This document shows, in pieces, positions 8,391 to 16,947 of a stretch of 36,435 bases of DNA; the stretch's first letter is position 1; every line of letters starts with the position of its first letter. Origin of the DNA: Oscillospiraceae bacterium (GTDB lineage Bacteria > Bacillota > Clostridia > Oscillospirales > Oscillospiraceae); assembly GCA_017435615.1 (NCBI GenBank), contig JAFSET010000031.1:1-36435 (forward strand), in the 5' to 3' direction. The notes under the pieces are model-generated. The model searched no databases. It had not been told where the DNA came from and saw nothing but the letters and a program-made list of their open reading frames with translations. Position numbers and translations under genes: made by a program.

Positions 8391-9338
8391 ATGATCGGAT
8401 CAGGATTAAAGAAATTCGCAATCGCAAACGGTATGGGCGTACAAAACGGCGTGGCCTACGGCAATCTCCGGGGCTATGCGGTAACGCTGCAGGAGGGCTC
8501 CGGCTATAAGCAGATGGTGATCGCCACCCGTATCATCGATCAGGCCAACCGTGCATCCTTCGAAGCGCAGATCGGAACCATGAACCTGGCAAGTGCTTTC
8601 AAGGTCCAAAATTTCCAGATCACGGTGGATGCTATCTATGTAACCTTTAAGGACTCTGTAGGCACTATGCAAAAGCTGCAGGAATTCACCGACTGGTTTT
8701 TCCCTGCCCTGGATGCCTTCGGTGCCACCAAGGCTGACATTTGCAGTGAGTGCGGCACACCCATTATGGGCAACGGCATTTGGATGCTCCGGGACGGAGC
8801 TGCGGCCTTCCATGTCCACGGGGCCTGCGGTCAGCACTGTCAGGAGCGTGTTGCGGCAGATAATGCCCAGCAGCTTGAAAACGCACAGGGCTCCTATGTT
8901 TCCGGTGCCGTTGGTGCGGCCTTGGGCGCGATCATCGGCGCGTTGGTGTGGGGCCTGGTGCTGATGGCCGGTTATGTGGCCAGTATCGTGGGTCTGCTGA
9001 TCGGATTTTTGTCCAAAAAGGGCTACGACCTGTTAAAGGGCAAGCAGGGAAAGGCAAAGATCGTGATTTTGATCGCTGCCGTGATTTTGGGCGTGATCTT
9101 GGGTACATACGCCGGAACGGCATTGCAGGTGATCTCCGCCATCAACGAAGGGGGCATGGATATGTCCGAGTTTGGCTTGCTGTTTGCTTATGTCCTGGAG
9201 GAGCCTGCTGTTCAGGAGGAGATCGTCAGCAACATTCTGATGGGACTGGTGTTTGCAGCATTGGGCGTGTTCGGTATGCTCAGAACAGAATCCAAAGCGA
9301 TCTCCGGAGAAAAGATCCAATTTTTACAGGAGCGCTGA
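8391..9338 (+). CDS. Membrane protein with a zinc-ribbon-like segment, unknown function
   Basis: A 315-residue protein. The first 110 residues are soluble. CSECGTPI and HGACGQHC (about 118-150) form a four-cysteine zinc-binding motif. Three hydrophobic segments follow: AALGAIIGALVWGLVLMAGYV with SIVGLLIGFL, KIVILIAAVILGVILGTYAG, and ILMGLVFAALGVFGML. ATG at 8391 has GAGAGGGAAACAAC upstream. It has its own promoter and a terminator-like hairpin, so it is probably a single-gene unit. I do not recognise the family. Confidence 0.8.
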   Translation: MIGSGLKKFAIANGMGVQNGVAYGNLRGYAVTLQEGSGYKQMVIATRIIDQANRASFEAQIGTMNLASAFKVQNFQITVDAIYVTFKDSVGTMQKLQEFTDWFFPALDAFGATKADICSECGTPIMGNGIWMLRDGAAAFHVHGACGQHCQERVAADNAQQLENAQGSYVSGAVGAALGAIIGALVWGLVLMAGYVASIVGLLIGFLSKKGYDLLKGKQGKAKIVILIAAVILGVILGTYAGTALQVISAINEGGMDMSEFGLLFAYVLEEPAVQEEIVSNILMGLVFAALGVFGMLRTESKAISGEKIQFLQER

Positions 9339-9341
9339 TAT

Positions 9342-9377
9342 GAACGCCTGCCGCTTTTTGCGACAGGCGTTCGTTTG
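9342..9377 (+). terminator. Terminator after 8391-9338
   Basis: GAACGCCTG (9342-9350) pairs with CAGGCGTTC (9364-9372), with inner CGC/GCG around TTTTT, followed by GTTTGT. Confidence 0.6.
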
Positions 9378-9409
9378 TCAAAAAGCCTGGGGGAGTTTTT
9401 CTCAATAAT

Positions 9410-9438
9410 AAGGGGCTGCCTTGCGCAGACAACCCCTT
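9410..9438 (-). terminator. Hairpin downstream of tandem XRE genes
   Basis: On the minus strand a 12-bp stem with two G-U pairs, AAGGGGTTGTCT with AGGCAGCCCCTT, loop of 5. The tail ATTATTG is only weakly T-rich. Confidence 0.5.
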
Positions 9439-9461
9439 TCACAAATGTTCGTATGATACTG

Positions 9462-9662
9462 TTATCTCTTATCTGTTCTTCCCAGCAGATAATCTGTAGA
9501 TGATTTGTAAAAATCCGCAAGCTTGATCAGCACTGCAGTGGGAATATCATTTTCTCCGGCTTCGTATTTGGAATATCCGGTTTGAGACATACCAAGAAGC
9601 TGTGCAACCTGTTTCTGCGTCAGATCATGATCTTCTCGAAGACCACGGATACGAGTGTACAT
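9462..9662 (-). CDS. XRE family regulator, downstream copy
   Basis: A 66-residue single-domain helix-turn-helix protein: LREDHDLTQKQVAQLLGMSQTGYSKYEAGENDIP is a textbook XRE HTH, with tail LADFYKSSTDYLLGRTDKR. ATG at 9662 is the start because GAGGTGATAGAT precedes it; the longer frame to 9761 adds residues unlike the family. It lies 65 bases after the stop of a paralogous regulator (9728-9937) on the same strand, so the two are probably co-transcribed from the promoter near 9980. Confidence 0.85.
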   Translation of the reverse strand: MYTRIRGLREDHDLTQKQVAQLLGMSQTGYSKYEAGENDIPTAVLIKLADFYKSSTDYLLGRTDKR

Positions 9663-9727
9663 ATCTATCACCTCAGGTGTATTGTGAAATAAACCTGGGA
9701 GCAAGGCAGTACAAGCAGCGTTATTTT

Positions 9728-9937
9728 TTACTGCTCTGTATTTGTCAATCCCAGAAGCCAATCTGCGGAAATGCCGTAAGCTTTACAAATTACACTCAGG
9801 TATCTGATTGGCAGTTCATTGATGCCTTTTTCGTATTTAAAATATTGCTGCTGCGAAATACCCAGGGTTTCCGCAACCTGCGCTTGCGTAATGTTATTTT
9901 CTTGTCGAAATTGCTTAATTCTCTCGATATACAGCAT
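9728..9937 (-). CDS. XRE family regulator, upstream copy
   Basis: A 69-residue HTH protein: FRQENNITQAQVAETLGISQQQYFKYEKGINELP with tail ICKAYGISADWLLGLTNTEQ. The start is ATG at 9937, 8-9 bases after AAGGAG; the frame to 9970 is longer but lacks a site. It is similar to the next gene and probably arose by duplication. It is divergent from the Cys-rich gene at 10046, and the 9-bp dyad at 9970-9991 lies between them. Confidence 0.87.
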   Translation of the reverse strand: MLYIERIKQFRQENNITQAQVAETLGISQQQYFKYEKGINELPIRYLSVICKAYGISADWLLGLTNTEQ

Positions 9938-9969
9938 ATTTGCTTTCTCCTTTTTTGGTGCTTTCCACA

Positions 9970-9991
9970 ATTTTTACTTTACAGTAAAAAT
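9970..9991. promoter_or_regulatory. Perfect 9-bp dyad, likely XRE operator
   Basis: ATTTTTACT (9970-9978), 4 bases, AGTAAAAAT (9983-9991). It lies between the divergent XRE and Cys-rich genes. A possible minus-strand promoter (TTGTCA 10004-9999, 17 bases, TAAAGT 9981-9976) runs through it. Confidence 0.55.
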
Positions 9992-9997
9992 GCTGTA

Positions 9998-10026
9998 TTG
10001 ACAATAAGCAAATGTGCTGTTAAAAT
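9998..10026 (+). promoter_or_regulatory. Promoter of 10046 gene
   Basis: Consensus TTGACA (9998-10003), 17 bases, TAAAAT (10021-10026), 20 bases before the ATG. Confidence 0.75.
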
Positions 10027-10045
10027 AGGCGCGAGGTGATTTTTA

Positions 10046-10306
10046 ATGGACAACCTATTCTGCAATACCTGCGCATATTACCGGCAGCACTACACCCTCG
10101 ATCATCGCAAGCTTTTCCGGGTATACTGTGGGCATTGTACCGATCAAAAGGTCAAAACGAAGCGGCCGGATGCAAAGGCCTGTAAAAATTACACGCCTTC
10201 CGATCCCGATGAAAAGCCCTTTGTCACCAAAGAGTATTTAAGCAAGGCTCTTTTGACGTATATGCTGCAACTGGAACTGTTGCCGGAAATTCATGACATA
10301 GGTTGA
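10046..10306 (+). CDS. Small Cys-rich protein, unknown function
   Basis: An 86-residue protein with two CxxC pairs, CNTC (6-9) and CGHC (28-31), and Cys46, a likely zinc site in the N-terminal half. The C-terminal half (FVTKEYLSKALLTYMLQLE) looks helical. ATG at 10046 follows GAGGTGATTTTTA and a near-consensus promoter. It is divergent from the tandem XRE genes, the same arrangement as 213-738, although the two Cys-rich proteins are not obviously homologous. No named family recognised. Confidence 0.75.
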   Translation: MDNLFCNTCAYYRQHYTLDHRKLFRVYCGHCTDQKVKTKRPDAKACKNYTPSDPDEKPFVTKEYLSKALLTYMLQLELLPEIHDIG

Positions 10307-10487
10307 TGCAAGAATTCTTCGGTAGAAAGTCGTGTTTTTTGCGTGTCAAATCCCGGTAATCATAACCACCACCATGTGTATCTGTCAAGGAAAAAGGAGA
10401 CACTAAAAAACACCATAGTCTTAGAAAGCCAGTTCGGTCTTGTGCTTTATAGCCCTGAGCTACCGCAAATGCGGTTATGCGTGCGCC
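10307..10487. other. Intergenic region with no recognised gene
   Basis: No supported gene is seen here. A short hairpin ACCGCAAATGCGGT lies near 10462-10475. A 62-codon frame at 10343 runs into the adjacent repeat and has no convincing ribosome binding site. Confidence 0.6.
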
Positions 10488-10613
10488 AAAGGCCCCCTTG
10501 TGTAAAGGGGGCTGTCACCGCATCGCGGTGACTGGGGGATTGTCACGATCCGATCAATCCCTCCGAGCAAAATCAAAGATTTTGCCCACCTCCCTTTGCA
10601 CAAGGGAGGCTTT
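10488..10613. repeat. Palindromic MITE-like repeat
   Basis: The ends are imperfect inverted repeats: AAAGGCCCCCTTGTGTAAAG at the left, CTTTGCACAAGGGAGGCTTT at the right. Inside are TCACCGCATCGCGGTGA and AAAATCAAAGATTTT hairpins. The layout is typical of non-coding palindromic elements scattered in gut Clostridia. Apparent frames through it are not genes. Confidence 0.75.
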
Positions 10614-10680
10614 CCGCTGCGGCGGAACTGGACATAGCAAAAGCTTTTTGAAACCACCGACGGTGGTTTTCTTTGGATAA

Positions 10681-10711
10681 AAAATTCCGGCAGCCATTTT
10701 GGCTGCCGGAA
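10681..10711 (-). terminator. Terminator of lipoprotein gene
   Basis: A 12-bp stem TTCCGGCAGCCA / TGGCTGCCGGAA (10685-10711), followed on the minus strand by ATTTTTTATC. Confidence 0.8.
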
Positions 10712-10723
10712 CTGTTTTTTTGA

Positions 10724-11707
10724 TTACATATCGGGGTTGGTCAGGGACTGAACGGTGGTCCAGCCTGCGGCCTCGATGGCGGAAACGGTCTGGTTGTACA
10801 GATCGTCGCTGCCCATCAGGCACAGCACCTGATTGTCCTTGGTGGCGATCAGCGCATTGCTGGGCATTACGCAGACCCACTTGGCCCAATCCAGGGTGGT
10901 GTTGAAGTCTTCCGCAACAGTGTCCACGGAAGTGCCATCTTCCACAGTGACGATGTTCAAAGCGTATGCAGTGGTCATCATCATAGCGCTGAAGGACACG
11001 CCGCTGGCAATGCCCTCGTCGGAGGACAGGCCCACGGTGGAAGCAAAGTACTCGTCCTTTGCCACGCCGCTGATCATGTAGGAGTCGGGCATATCCAGAG
11101 TCATGTTGGCCAGAATGGCATCCAGGGCAGCGCGGTCACTCTCCGCAACCTCGCCTACCAGCATAGGCTCGGGAACATACTCAGGGATGTCAGCGGTGAT
11201 GCTCTGGAAGCAGGTGTCCATAGCGGTAAAGCCGTTGACAAAGGCCTCGGGAACAACGCCGGAAAAGTCCGCGCTGTACATGGTGCCGTCAGCATAGCTG
11301 ACGTAGTAGGAGCCGCTGGCCTCGCCGTCCTGATATTCGGACTGGCCGTTCAGCTCCAGCAGGCCGGAGCTCTGCAGAGCCTGGTCGATGGTTTCCATAG
11401 CGGCGGCGTCCAGGCTGCCGACCTTGCGGATCTGGCCCATGTAGTCCACGCTGTAGGTGCCGTCGCCGTTGTTGTACACATTCATCATCTGAATGTTGTC
11501 CAGGTTCTGGCCGTAGGTCAGGGAGATGCTGTCCAGACCCTGAGCGGCGGTGCCGGACTCGGTAGTGCCTTCGGTAGTTTCCTCAGTTGCAGCCTCAGTG
11601 GTTTCCTCGGTGGTGTCCGGGGCAGTAGTTTCGTTGTTGGTGCCGCCGCAGGCCGCAAAGCTCAGCAGCATCAGCATTGCCAACAAAAGTGCAATGATCT
11701 TCTTCAT
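10724..11707 (-). CDS. Secreted lipoprotein, possibly DUF4358 type
   Basis: A 327-residue protein with a lipoprotein signal, MKKIIALLLAMLMLLSFAAC, modified Cys at 20. A Thr/Glu-rich flexible linker (about 24-60, TTEETTEAATEE) follows, then a globular region. The C-terminal half (DMPDSYMISGV to AAGWTTVQSL) resembles DUF4358 lipoproteins, but this is by eye. Start 11707 is chosen for its 9-base spacing from GGAG; 11713 is possible. The promoter TTGATT/TATAAT is 45 bases upstream. Its last codons and terminator resemble a remnant at 29628-29690. Function unknown; it acts outside the membrane. Confidence 0.85.
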   Translation of the reverse strand: MKKIIALLLAMLMLLSFAACGGTNNETTAPDTTEETTEAATEETTEGTTESGTAAQGLDSISLTYGQNLDNIQMMNVYNNGDGTYSVDYMGQIRKVGSLDAAAMETIDQALQSSGLLELNGQSEYQDGEASGSYYVSYADGTMYSADFSGVVPEAFVNGFTAMDTCFQSITADIPEYVPEPMLVGEVAESDRAALDAILANMTLDMPDSYMISGVAKDEYFASTVGLSSDEGIASGVSFSAMMMTTAYALNIVTVEDGTSVDTVAEDFNTTLDWAKWVCVMPSNALIATKDNQVLCLMGSDDLYNQTVSAIEAAGWTTVQSLTNPDM

Positions 11708-11751
11708 GTTCATTTTCTCCATTATTCATATTTTTTTTGGGCGCTTGCGCC

Positions 11752-11780
11752 ATTATACAGGACTGTCGCATAAAAATCAA
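11752..11780 (-). promoter_or_regulatory. Lipoprotein gene promoter
   Basis: Minus-strand TTGATT (11780-11775), 17 bases, TATAAT (11757-11752). GGCGCAAGCGCC follows at once, a small palindrome at the likely transcription start. Confidence 0.7.
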
Positions 11781-11807
11781 GTATATTCTTGATCCTTTAC
11801 AATCTGT

Positions 11808-12806
11808 TCATTTGGTGGACTCACGCAGAACAAGCTGGTGGCCGTGTATGATCCGGGTCGGCGGGTTCTTTCCGGACAGGTGATCCAGCAGCAGCCGGCA
11901 GGCCACCGCGCTCAATGCCGCACCGTCAAAGTGTACCGCCGTTACGGAAGGCTTCATATCCTCCAAAAGCTCACTGTCGTACAAGCTGGCCACACGCATC
12001 TGCTCCGGCACCCGAATTCCTCGGCGCTGCAGATCACGAACCACGAAATGGGCCAGGGCATCGTCGCAGCACAAAATGCACTCCGGCTTTTGCAGCAGCA
12101 GAAGATCCAGTGCCTCTGTGCGCTGGTCCGGGGTTTCGATGTTGGAAAGGATCAGGTTTTCATCCACCGCAATGCCTGCCTGCTGGGTTGCCTGACGGTA
12201 ACCGGCAAGCCGGTCAGCATTGACCGTATAAAGCAGACTGCCGCCCATATAGGCAATGCGCCGGTAGTTAAGCTGATGGAGCAGGCCGGTCATTTCCGCT
12301 GCTGCCGCAAGCTGGTCGTTGTCCACCTGCATCACCGACGGGTCTGCCACCCGGCCGATGACCACATAAGGCACCCGGTATTTTTCCAGCAGGTGGATGC
12401 AGGGGTCGTTGTCCACAGTCCGGGACAGAATCACGCCGTCCACCTTCCGGTCCGCAAGCTGCCGCTCCAATTGGGGAGCGCTGTGGGTGTCGGCGTAGCA
12501 CAGCAGCACATCGTAGCCGCGCTGATCTGCCGTGTGACACACCGCGCCCATACATTTGCGCAAAAAGGGCAGGTCCAACTGTACAAAATGGGCCGGGATC
12601 ACCAAGGCCAAATTACTGGAGCCTGCCGCCGGACTGCGCAGCGTCCGCAGCAGCTCGAAGCCGTTGTGCTTCTGCAGGTATTCCATGATCCGTTCCCGGG
12701 TCTGCACCGAAATGCGGCCCTTGCCGGATATGGCTCTGGACACGGTGGTTTTGGATACCCCCAATGCCGCCGCGACCTTTTCAACTGTCAGTCTGTCCTG
12801 TTCCAT
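11808..12806 (-). CDS. LacI family transcriptional regulator
   Basis: A 332-residue repressor-type protein. The N-terminal LacI HTH is TVEKVAAALGVSKTTVSRAISGKGRIS, followed by a periplasmic-binding-protein-like sensor domain (LALVIPAHFVQLDLPFLRKCMGAV onward, with DNDQLAAAAEMTGLL and CILCCDDALAHFVVRDLQRRGI). ATG at 12806 follows AAAGGACAGTCA; the frame upstream to 12881 includes a repeat and is not coding. The effector is probably a sugar or nucleoside, but no sugar genes are adjacent, so the target is unknown. It lies downstream of the flavodiiron gene on the same strand, separated by a hairpin. Confidence 0.9.
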   Translation of the reverse strand: MEQDRLTVEKVAAALGVSKTTVSRAISGKGRISVQTRERIMEYLQKHNGFELLRTLRSPAAGSSNLALVIPAHFVQLDLPFLRKCMGAVCHTADQRGYDVLLCYADTHSAPQLERQLADRKVDGVILSRTVDNDPCIHLLEKYRVPYVVIGRVADPSVMQVDNDQLAAAAEMTGLLHQLNYRRIAYMGGSLLYTVNADRLAGYRQATQQAGIAVDENLILSNIETPDQRTEALDLLLLQKPECILCCDDALAHFVVRDLQRRGIRVPEQMRVASLYDSELLEDMKPSVTAVHFDGAALSAVACRLLLDHLSGKNPPTRIIHGHQLVLRESTK

Positions 12807-12875
12807 TGACTGTCCTTTCGTTCTACGCTCTGCCGGTCTTCCGTTCTTGTAGGGATCATAAATCTTGATGGGCAC

Positions 12876-12897
12876 GGACACCCCGGGAGGGGTGTCC
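12876..12897. repeat. Hairpin between flavodiiron and LacI genes
   Basis: GGACACCCC (12876-12884) and GGGGTGTCC (12889-12897) form a perfect 9-bp stem with a 4-base loop. There is no T run, so a repeated palindrome is as likely as a terminator for the gene ending at 12918. Confidence 0.55.
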
Positions 12898-12917
12898 CTA
12901 CGAAAAATCTGTGTACT

Positions 12918-14069
12918 TTACTTGCAAAGTGCCTGGGCAAGCTGGGCGATACATTCCCGGCTGGCATCGCTGAGGGCGCACTGAAGCTTGACCTGGGGCT
13001 GAACGAAGGTCAGGTTTTGGCACTGCTCCAGCATTTTGGTCATCACCTTGGCTGCCTGGGGTGCCCAGGAGCCGTTTTCTATCAGGGCCACGGTGCGGTT
13101 TTGGAAATTGCGCTCCGTCAGGTGGTGGATGAACTCACGCATATAGGGGAAGATGTCACCGTTGTAGGTGGTGGTGGCCAGCACGATCCGGTCATACCGG
13201 AAGGCATCCTCCACAGCCTCTGCCATATCCTCCCGGGCAAGGTCTGTGACCGATACCTTTTCACAGCCCAGGCTTTCCAGCGTTTCTGCCAGCAGCTCCA
13301 CAGCCTGCTTGGTGTGACCGTATACAGAGGTATAGGCGATCAGCACGCCCTTGCTTTCCGGCCGGTAGGAGGACCAGGTGTCATACAGGTCTATGTAGTA
13401 GCCTAAGTTTTCCTTCAGTACCGGTCCGTGCAGGGGACAGATGATGGCAATATCCAGAGTTGCGGCCTTTTTCAGCAGGTCCTGGACCTGGGCGCCATAC
13501 TTGCCCACAATGCCGATGTAGTACCGCCGTGCTTCGCAGGCCCAGTCCTCATCGGCGTCCAGCGCGCCGAATTTGCCAAAGCCGTCGGCGGAGAAAAGCA
13601 CCTTATCACAGGCGTCGTAGCTGACCATGACCTCCGGCCAGTGGACCATAGGCGCGGTGACGAAGGTGAGCTGATGGCGGCCCAGGGACAGGGTGCTGCC
13701 CTCGGACACAATGATCCGGCGGTCCGCAAAATCACTGCCGAAGTAGTTTTTCATCATCACGAAGGCCATCCGGGAGGCCACCACTGTGGCACTGGGGTAA
13801 GCCTGCATAAAGGCTGCGATACCGGAGGAATGGTCCGGCTCCATATGATGCACGACCAGGTAGTCCGGTGCCGCGCCGTTCAGGACTGCGCGGATGTTAT
13901 CCAGCCACTGCTCCACGAAACGGCTGTCTACGGTATCCATGACCGCGGTCTTCTCGTCAGTGATCAGATAGGAATTGTAGGCCATACCGTTGGGGACGGT
14001 GTACTGTCCTTCAAACAGGTCGATGCTGTGGTCCTGCACACCAATATACGCAATATCTTTTGTGATCAT
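12918..14069 (-). CDS. Flavodiiron protein (FprA-type O2/NO reductase)
   Basis: A 383-residue A-type flavoprotein that reduces oxygen to water (or NO to N2O) in the cytoplasm of anaerobes. The N-terminal metallo-beta-lactamase-like domain has the full diiron ligand set: H75, E77, D79 in HHMEPDH, H143 in APMVHWPE, D162 in FSADGFG, H214 in CPLHGP. The flavodoxin domain starts near 240 (GVLIAYTSVYGHTKQ, FMN phosphate loop) and runs to the end. There is no fused rubredoxin or flavin reductase, so electrons come from separate partners not in this window. Start at 14069 follows AAAGGAGAAAACT. TATAAT at 14104-14099 is a likely -10 box. Confidence 0.93.
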   Translation of the reverse strand: MITKDIAYIGVQDHSIDLFEGQYTVPNGMAYNSYLITDEKTAVMDTVDSRFVEQWLDNIRAVLNGAAPDYLVVHHMEPDHSSGIAAFMQAYPSATVVASRMAFVMMKNYFGSDFADRRIIVSEGSTLSLGRHQLTFVTAPMVHWPEVMVSYDACDKVLFSADGFGKFGALDADEDWACEARRYYIGIVGKYGAQVQDLLKKAATLDIAIICPLHGPVLKENLGYYIDLYDTWSSYRPESKGVLIAYTSVYGHTKQAVELLAETLESLGCEKVSVTDLAREDMAEAVEDAFRYDRIVLATTTYNGDIFPYMREFIHHLTERNFQNRTVALIENGSWAPQAAKVMTKMLEQCQNLTFVQPQVKLQCALSDASRECIAQLAQALCK

Positions 14070-14173
14070 AGTTTTCTCCTTTTTTTGTGTTTTTTCTCAT
14101 TATACACGGAAAAGCATAAAAAGGGAAGAGTGTAAATGATGACAATTTACACCGCCGCCGGTGTGGAAATTAC

Positions 14174-14202
14174 TTGCTATTTTTTACGCATAATTATATA
14201 AT
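14174..14202 (+). promoter_or_regulatory. ansA promoter
   Basis: TTGCTA (14174-14179), 17 bases, TATAAT (14197-14202), 30 bases before the ATG. Confidence 0.7.
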
Positions 14203-14231
14203 GTAAGTATAACGACAAAAAGGAGCAGCTT

Positions 14232-15230
14232 ATGCACAGAAAAAAACATATACTGTTGCTGACCACCGGCGGCACCATTGCCTCTGTGCCCGGAGGCGAG
14301 GGCTTAGAGCCACGCCGGTCTGATATTATGCAGGAGCAGCTTCGTCAGCTTCGGAATTATTATGAGATCACCGTCCGGGATATTATGTGCCTGGACTCCT
14401 CCAATATCCAGCCGGAGCAGTGGCAGCAGATCGCCGGTGTGATCTATGAAAGCCGCCAGGATTTTGACGGCATCGTGGTTTCCCACGGCACCGACACCAT
14501 GGCCTACACCGCCTCTGCCGTTACCTTTATGCTGCCGGGGATCGGTCTGCCGGTGGTGTTTACCGGCTCTCAGCTTCCGCTGCAGGATGTGCTCAGTGAC
14601 GGACCGGATAATCTGCGCACCGCCTTTGCCATGGCCGCCTCCGGCCACAGCGGTGTGTATTTGGCCTTTGACCGGAAAATTATGCGTGGCTGCCGGGCTG
14701 TGAAGGTCCGGGCATCCGGATTTTCGGCCTTTGAAAGCGTCAATGCCCGGTATGCCGCCGTTGTCAGCAACCGGGGACTGGAGGTAGATCCCCAAATGCT
14801 GCAGCGCCCTGCCGGAGAGCCCAGGCTTTTGGATCAGATCAGCAAGGAGGTATTCCTGCTGAAGCTGACGCCGGGCCTTTCCGGAGATATTTTCGACACC
14901 CTGACGGCTATGGGCTACCGGGGCATCGTGGTGGAGGCCTTCGGCCTGGGCGGCATCAATGTGCTGGGCTCCGGACTGGAGGGTATCCGCCGGGCCGTGG
15001 AGAAGGGCGTCAGCGTAGTGGTCACTACCCAGTGCCTGTACGACAGCTCAGATCTGCGTGTATACCAGGTGGGCAACCGCCTGCTGGAGCTGGGTGTGAT
15101 CCAGGGCCGGGATATGACCACCGAGGCCGCTATGACCAAGCTGATGTGGGCCTTAGGCCAACATATGACCCCGGCGCAGATCACAGATCTGTTCGCGCAA
15201 AGCCTTGCCGGGGAGATCACCGTTTCTTGA
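14232..15230 (+). CDS. ansA: L-asparaginase, type I-like
   Basis: A 332-residue enzyme hydrolysing asparagine to aspartate and ammonium. Both catalytic signatures are present: LLTTGGTIAS (residues 9-18) with the nucleophile Thr and VVSHGTDTMAYTAS (about 84-97) with the second Thr-Asp pair. There is no signal peptide, so it is cytoplasmic. AAGGAGCAGCTT precedes ATG 14232. A pyrophosphatase gene follows 23 bases later, likely in one transcript. The enzyme feeds nitrogen metabolism, as does gdhA nearby. Confidence 0.93.
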   Translation: MHRKKHILLLTTGGTIASVPGGEGLEPRRSDIMQEQLRQLRNYYEITVRDIMCLDSSNIQPEQWQQIAGVIYESRQDFDGIVVSHGTDTMAYTASAVTFMLPGIGLPVVFTGSQLPLQDVLSDGPDNLRTAFAMAASGHSGVYLAFDRKIMRGCRAVKVRASGFSAFESVNARYAAVVSNRGLEVDPQMLQRPAGEPRLLDQISKEVFLLKLTPGLSGDIFDTLTAMGYRGIVVEAFGLGGINVLGSGLEGIRRAVEKGVSVVVTTQCLYDSSDLRVYQVGNRLLELGVIQGRDMTTEAAMTKLMWALGQHMTPAQITDLFAQSLAGEITVS

Positions 15231-15253
15231 TACCGACTTTCAGGAGGTAAATT

Positions 15254-16867
15254 ATGGATCCTATTTATGTAACCGGACATCGAAATCCCGATACCGATTC
15301 CATCGTCGCCGCTATGGCCTATGCCGCGCTGCGCAACGCAGTGGGTGACCGGGAATATGAGGCTGCCTGCCTGGGCCACGTGTCTGATGAGACCCAACTG
15401 GTGCTGGACCGGTTTGGCTTTCAGCCGCCCAAGCGCATCCACAATATGTACACCCAGGTCCACGACCTGGACTTTGACACACCGCCGCTGCTCAGTGCCG
15501 CGGTGACGGTGGGCCGTGCCTGGAAAATGCTGATGGACCAAAAGAATATCAACGCCGTACCGGTGACCAACGAGGACGGCACCCTGTACGGCATGCTGTC
15601 CCGGGAGGATGTGGCCAGCTACAATATGGAGCAGGTCACCACCGGCGTTTTGGAGGATGTGCCTCTGTTTAATGTGCTTTCCGTGCTGGAGGGCAAGATC
15701 TTAAATGCCGCCGGGGAAAATATCGACTCCCTCCGGGGCGAGGTAACCATTGCGCTGCCCCAGCAGCGGGAAAATCTGCTGTTTCGCAGCGCCGACTCCA
15801 TCGTCCTGTGCGGCTATCAACCGGATATGATCCGCCGGGCCTTGGAGATGAATGTGAATTGCCTGGTGGTGTGTCAGGCAGAGCTGCCTGAGGAATTGCG
15901 GGAGCTGGAAACCACCACCTGTATCATTTCCACCCCCTACGACGCTTATCGGGCCGCCCGGCTGATCTTCCAATCCACGCCGGTAGGCCGCATCTGCGCC
16001 ACGGAGCAGATTATCTGCTTCCACTTAGAGGACCGGGTGGACGAGGTCCGGGAGCAGGTGCTGAAATACCGCTACCCCTGCTACCCCATTTTGGACGAAA
16101 ACGAAAAGGTCAGCGGTGTGCTGACCCGGTATCATCTGCTGCGCCCCCGGAGAAAACGGGTGGTGCTGGTGGACCACAATGAGGCCTCCCAGTCCGTTCC
16201 CGGCCTGGAGGAGGCGGAAATTTTGGAGATCATCGATCACCACCGCCTGGCGGACATCCAGACCACCAATCCCATTTATGTGCGCAACGAGCCGGTAGGC
16301 TCTACCAATACCATCATCGCCGGAATGTTCCAGGACCGGGGACTGATGCCCTCGGAAAAGATGGCAGGTATGATGGCCGCGGCCATTTTGTCCGACACCG
16401 TTATGTTCAAATCCCCCACCTGTACGGAACGGGATGTGCGTACCGCTGAGCGGATGGCCCGGATCGCCAACATCTCTTTGGAGGAGCTGGGCCGGGAGAT
16501 CTTTTCGGTATCCGGTGACCACCGCAACGCCGAGGACCTGCTGTTCTCCGATTATAAGGAATTCCATATTGCCGGTCACAATCTGGCTGTGGCACAGGTC
16601 ACCTGTGTGGACAGTCCGGCTATGCTGGAGCGCAAGGACTAATTCTTGAAGCTAATGGAAAAGACCGCCAACGAGAAGGACTTCTCCATGATGATCCTGA
16701 TGCTGACGGATGTGCTTTTGGAAGGCACGCAGATCCTGTTTGTAGGTGACGGAGATATCATTTCTCAGGCCTTCAATGTGACGCCCAAGGACAACACCGC
16801 TTTCCTGCCCAAGATCATGAGCCGGAAAAAGCAGGTCATTCCTATGCTGTCTGCTTTGTGGGGATAA
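15254..16867 (+). pseudogene. ppaC: Mn-dependent inorganic pyrophosphatase with CBS/DRTGG insert, interrupted by in-frame TAA
   Basis: The full frame is 537 codons. The DHH domain starts GHRNPDTDS (about 8-16), two CBS motifs and a DRTGG-like region are inserted, then come LVDHNE and IDHH. The DHHA2 domain ends with SRKKQ (523-527), the substrate-binding motif. CBS/DRTGG inserts in this family bind adenine nucleotides and regulate activity. Codon 463 is TAA (16640-16642), in MLERKD-stop-FLKLMEKT, where GAA is the simplest ancestral codon. The same frame then runs intact for 74 codons to TAA at 16867. As written, the 462-residue product lacks SRKKQ and should be inactive. CAGGAGGTAAATT precedes ATG 15254. 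Confidence 0.9.
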
Positions 16868-16887
16868 TCTCTGCCAAAAGTCAACAG

Positions 16888-16916
16888 TTGAAATATCGAA
16901 AAAGCCGTGTTATAAT
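16888..16916 (+). promoter_or_regulatory. holB promoter
   Basis: TTGAAA (16888-16893), 17 bases, TATAAT (16911-16916). Confidence 0.75.
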
Positions 16917-16947
16917 AAATTGTTAGATCATTTTGGGAGGATGGAGC

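Noticed and set aside
10343-10531. A 62-codon open frame beside the 10488 repeat
   Set aside because: It runs into a palindromic repeat, lacks a convincing ribosome binding site at the right spacing and has no domain.
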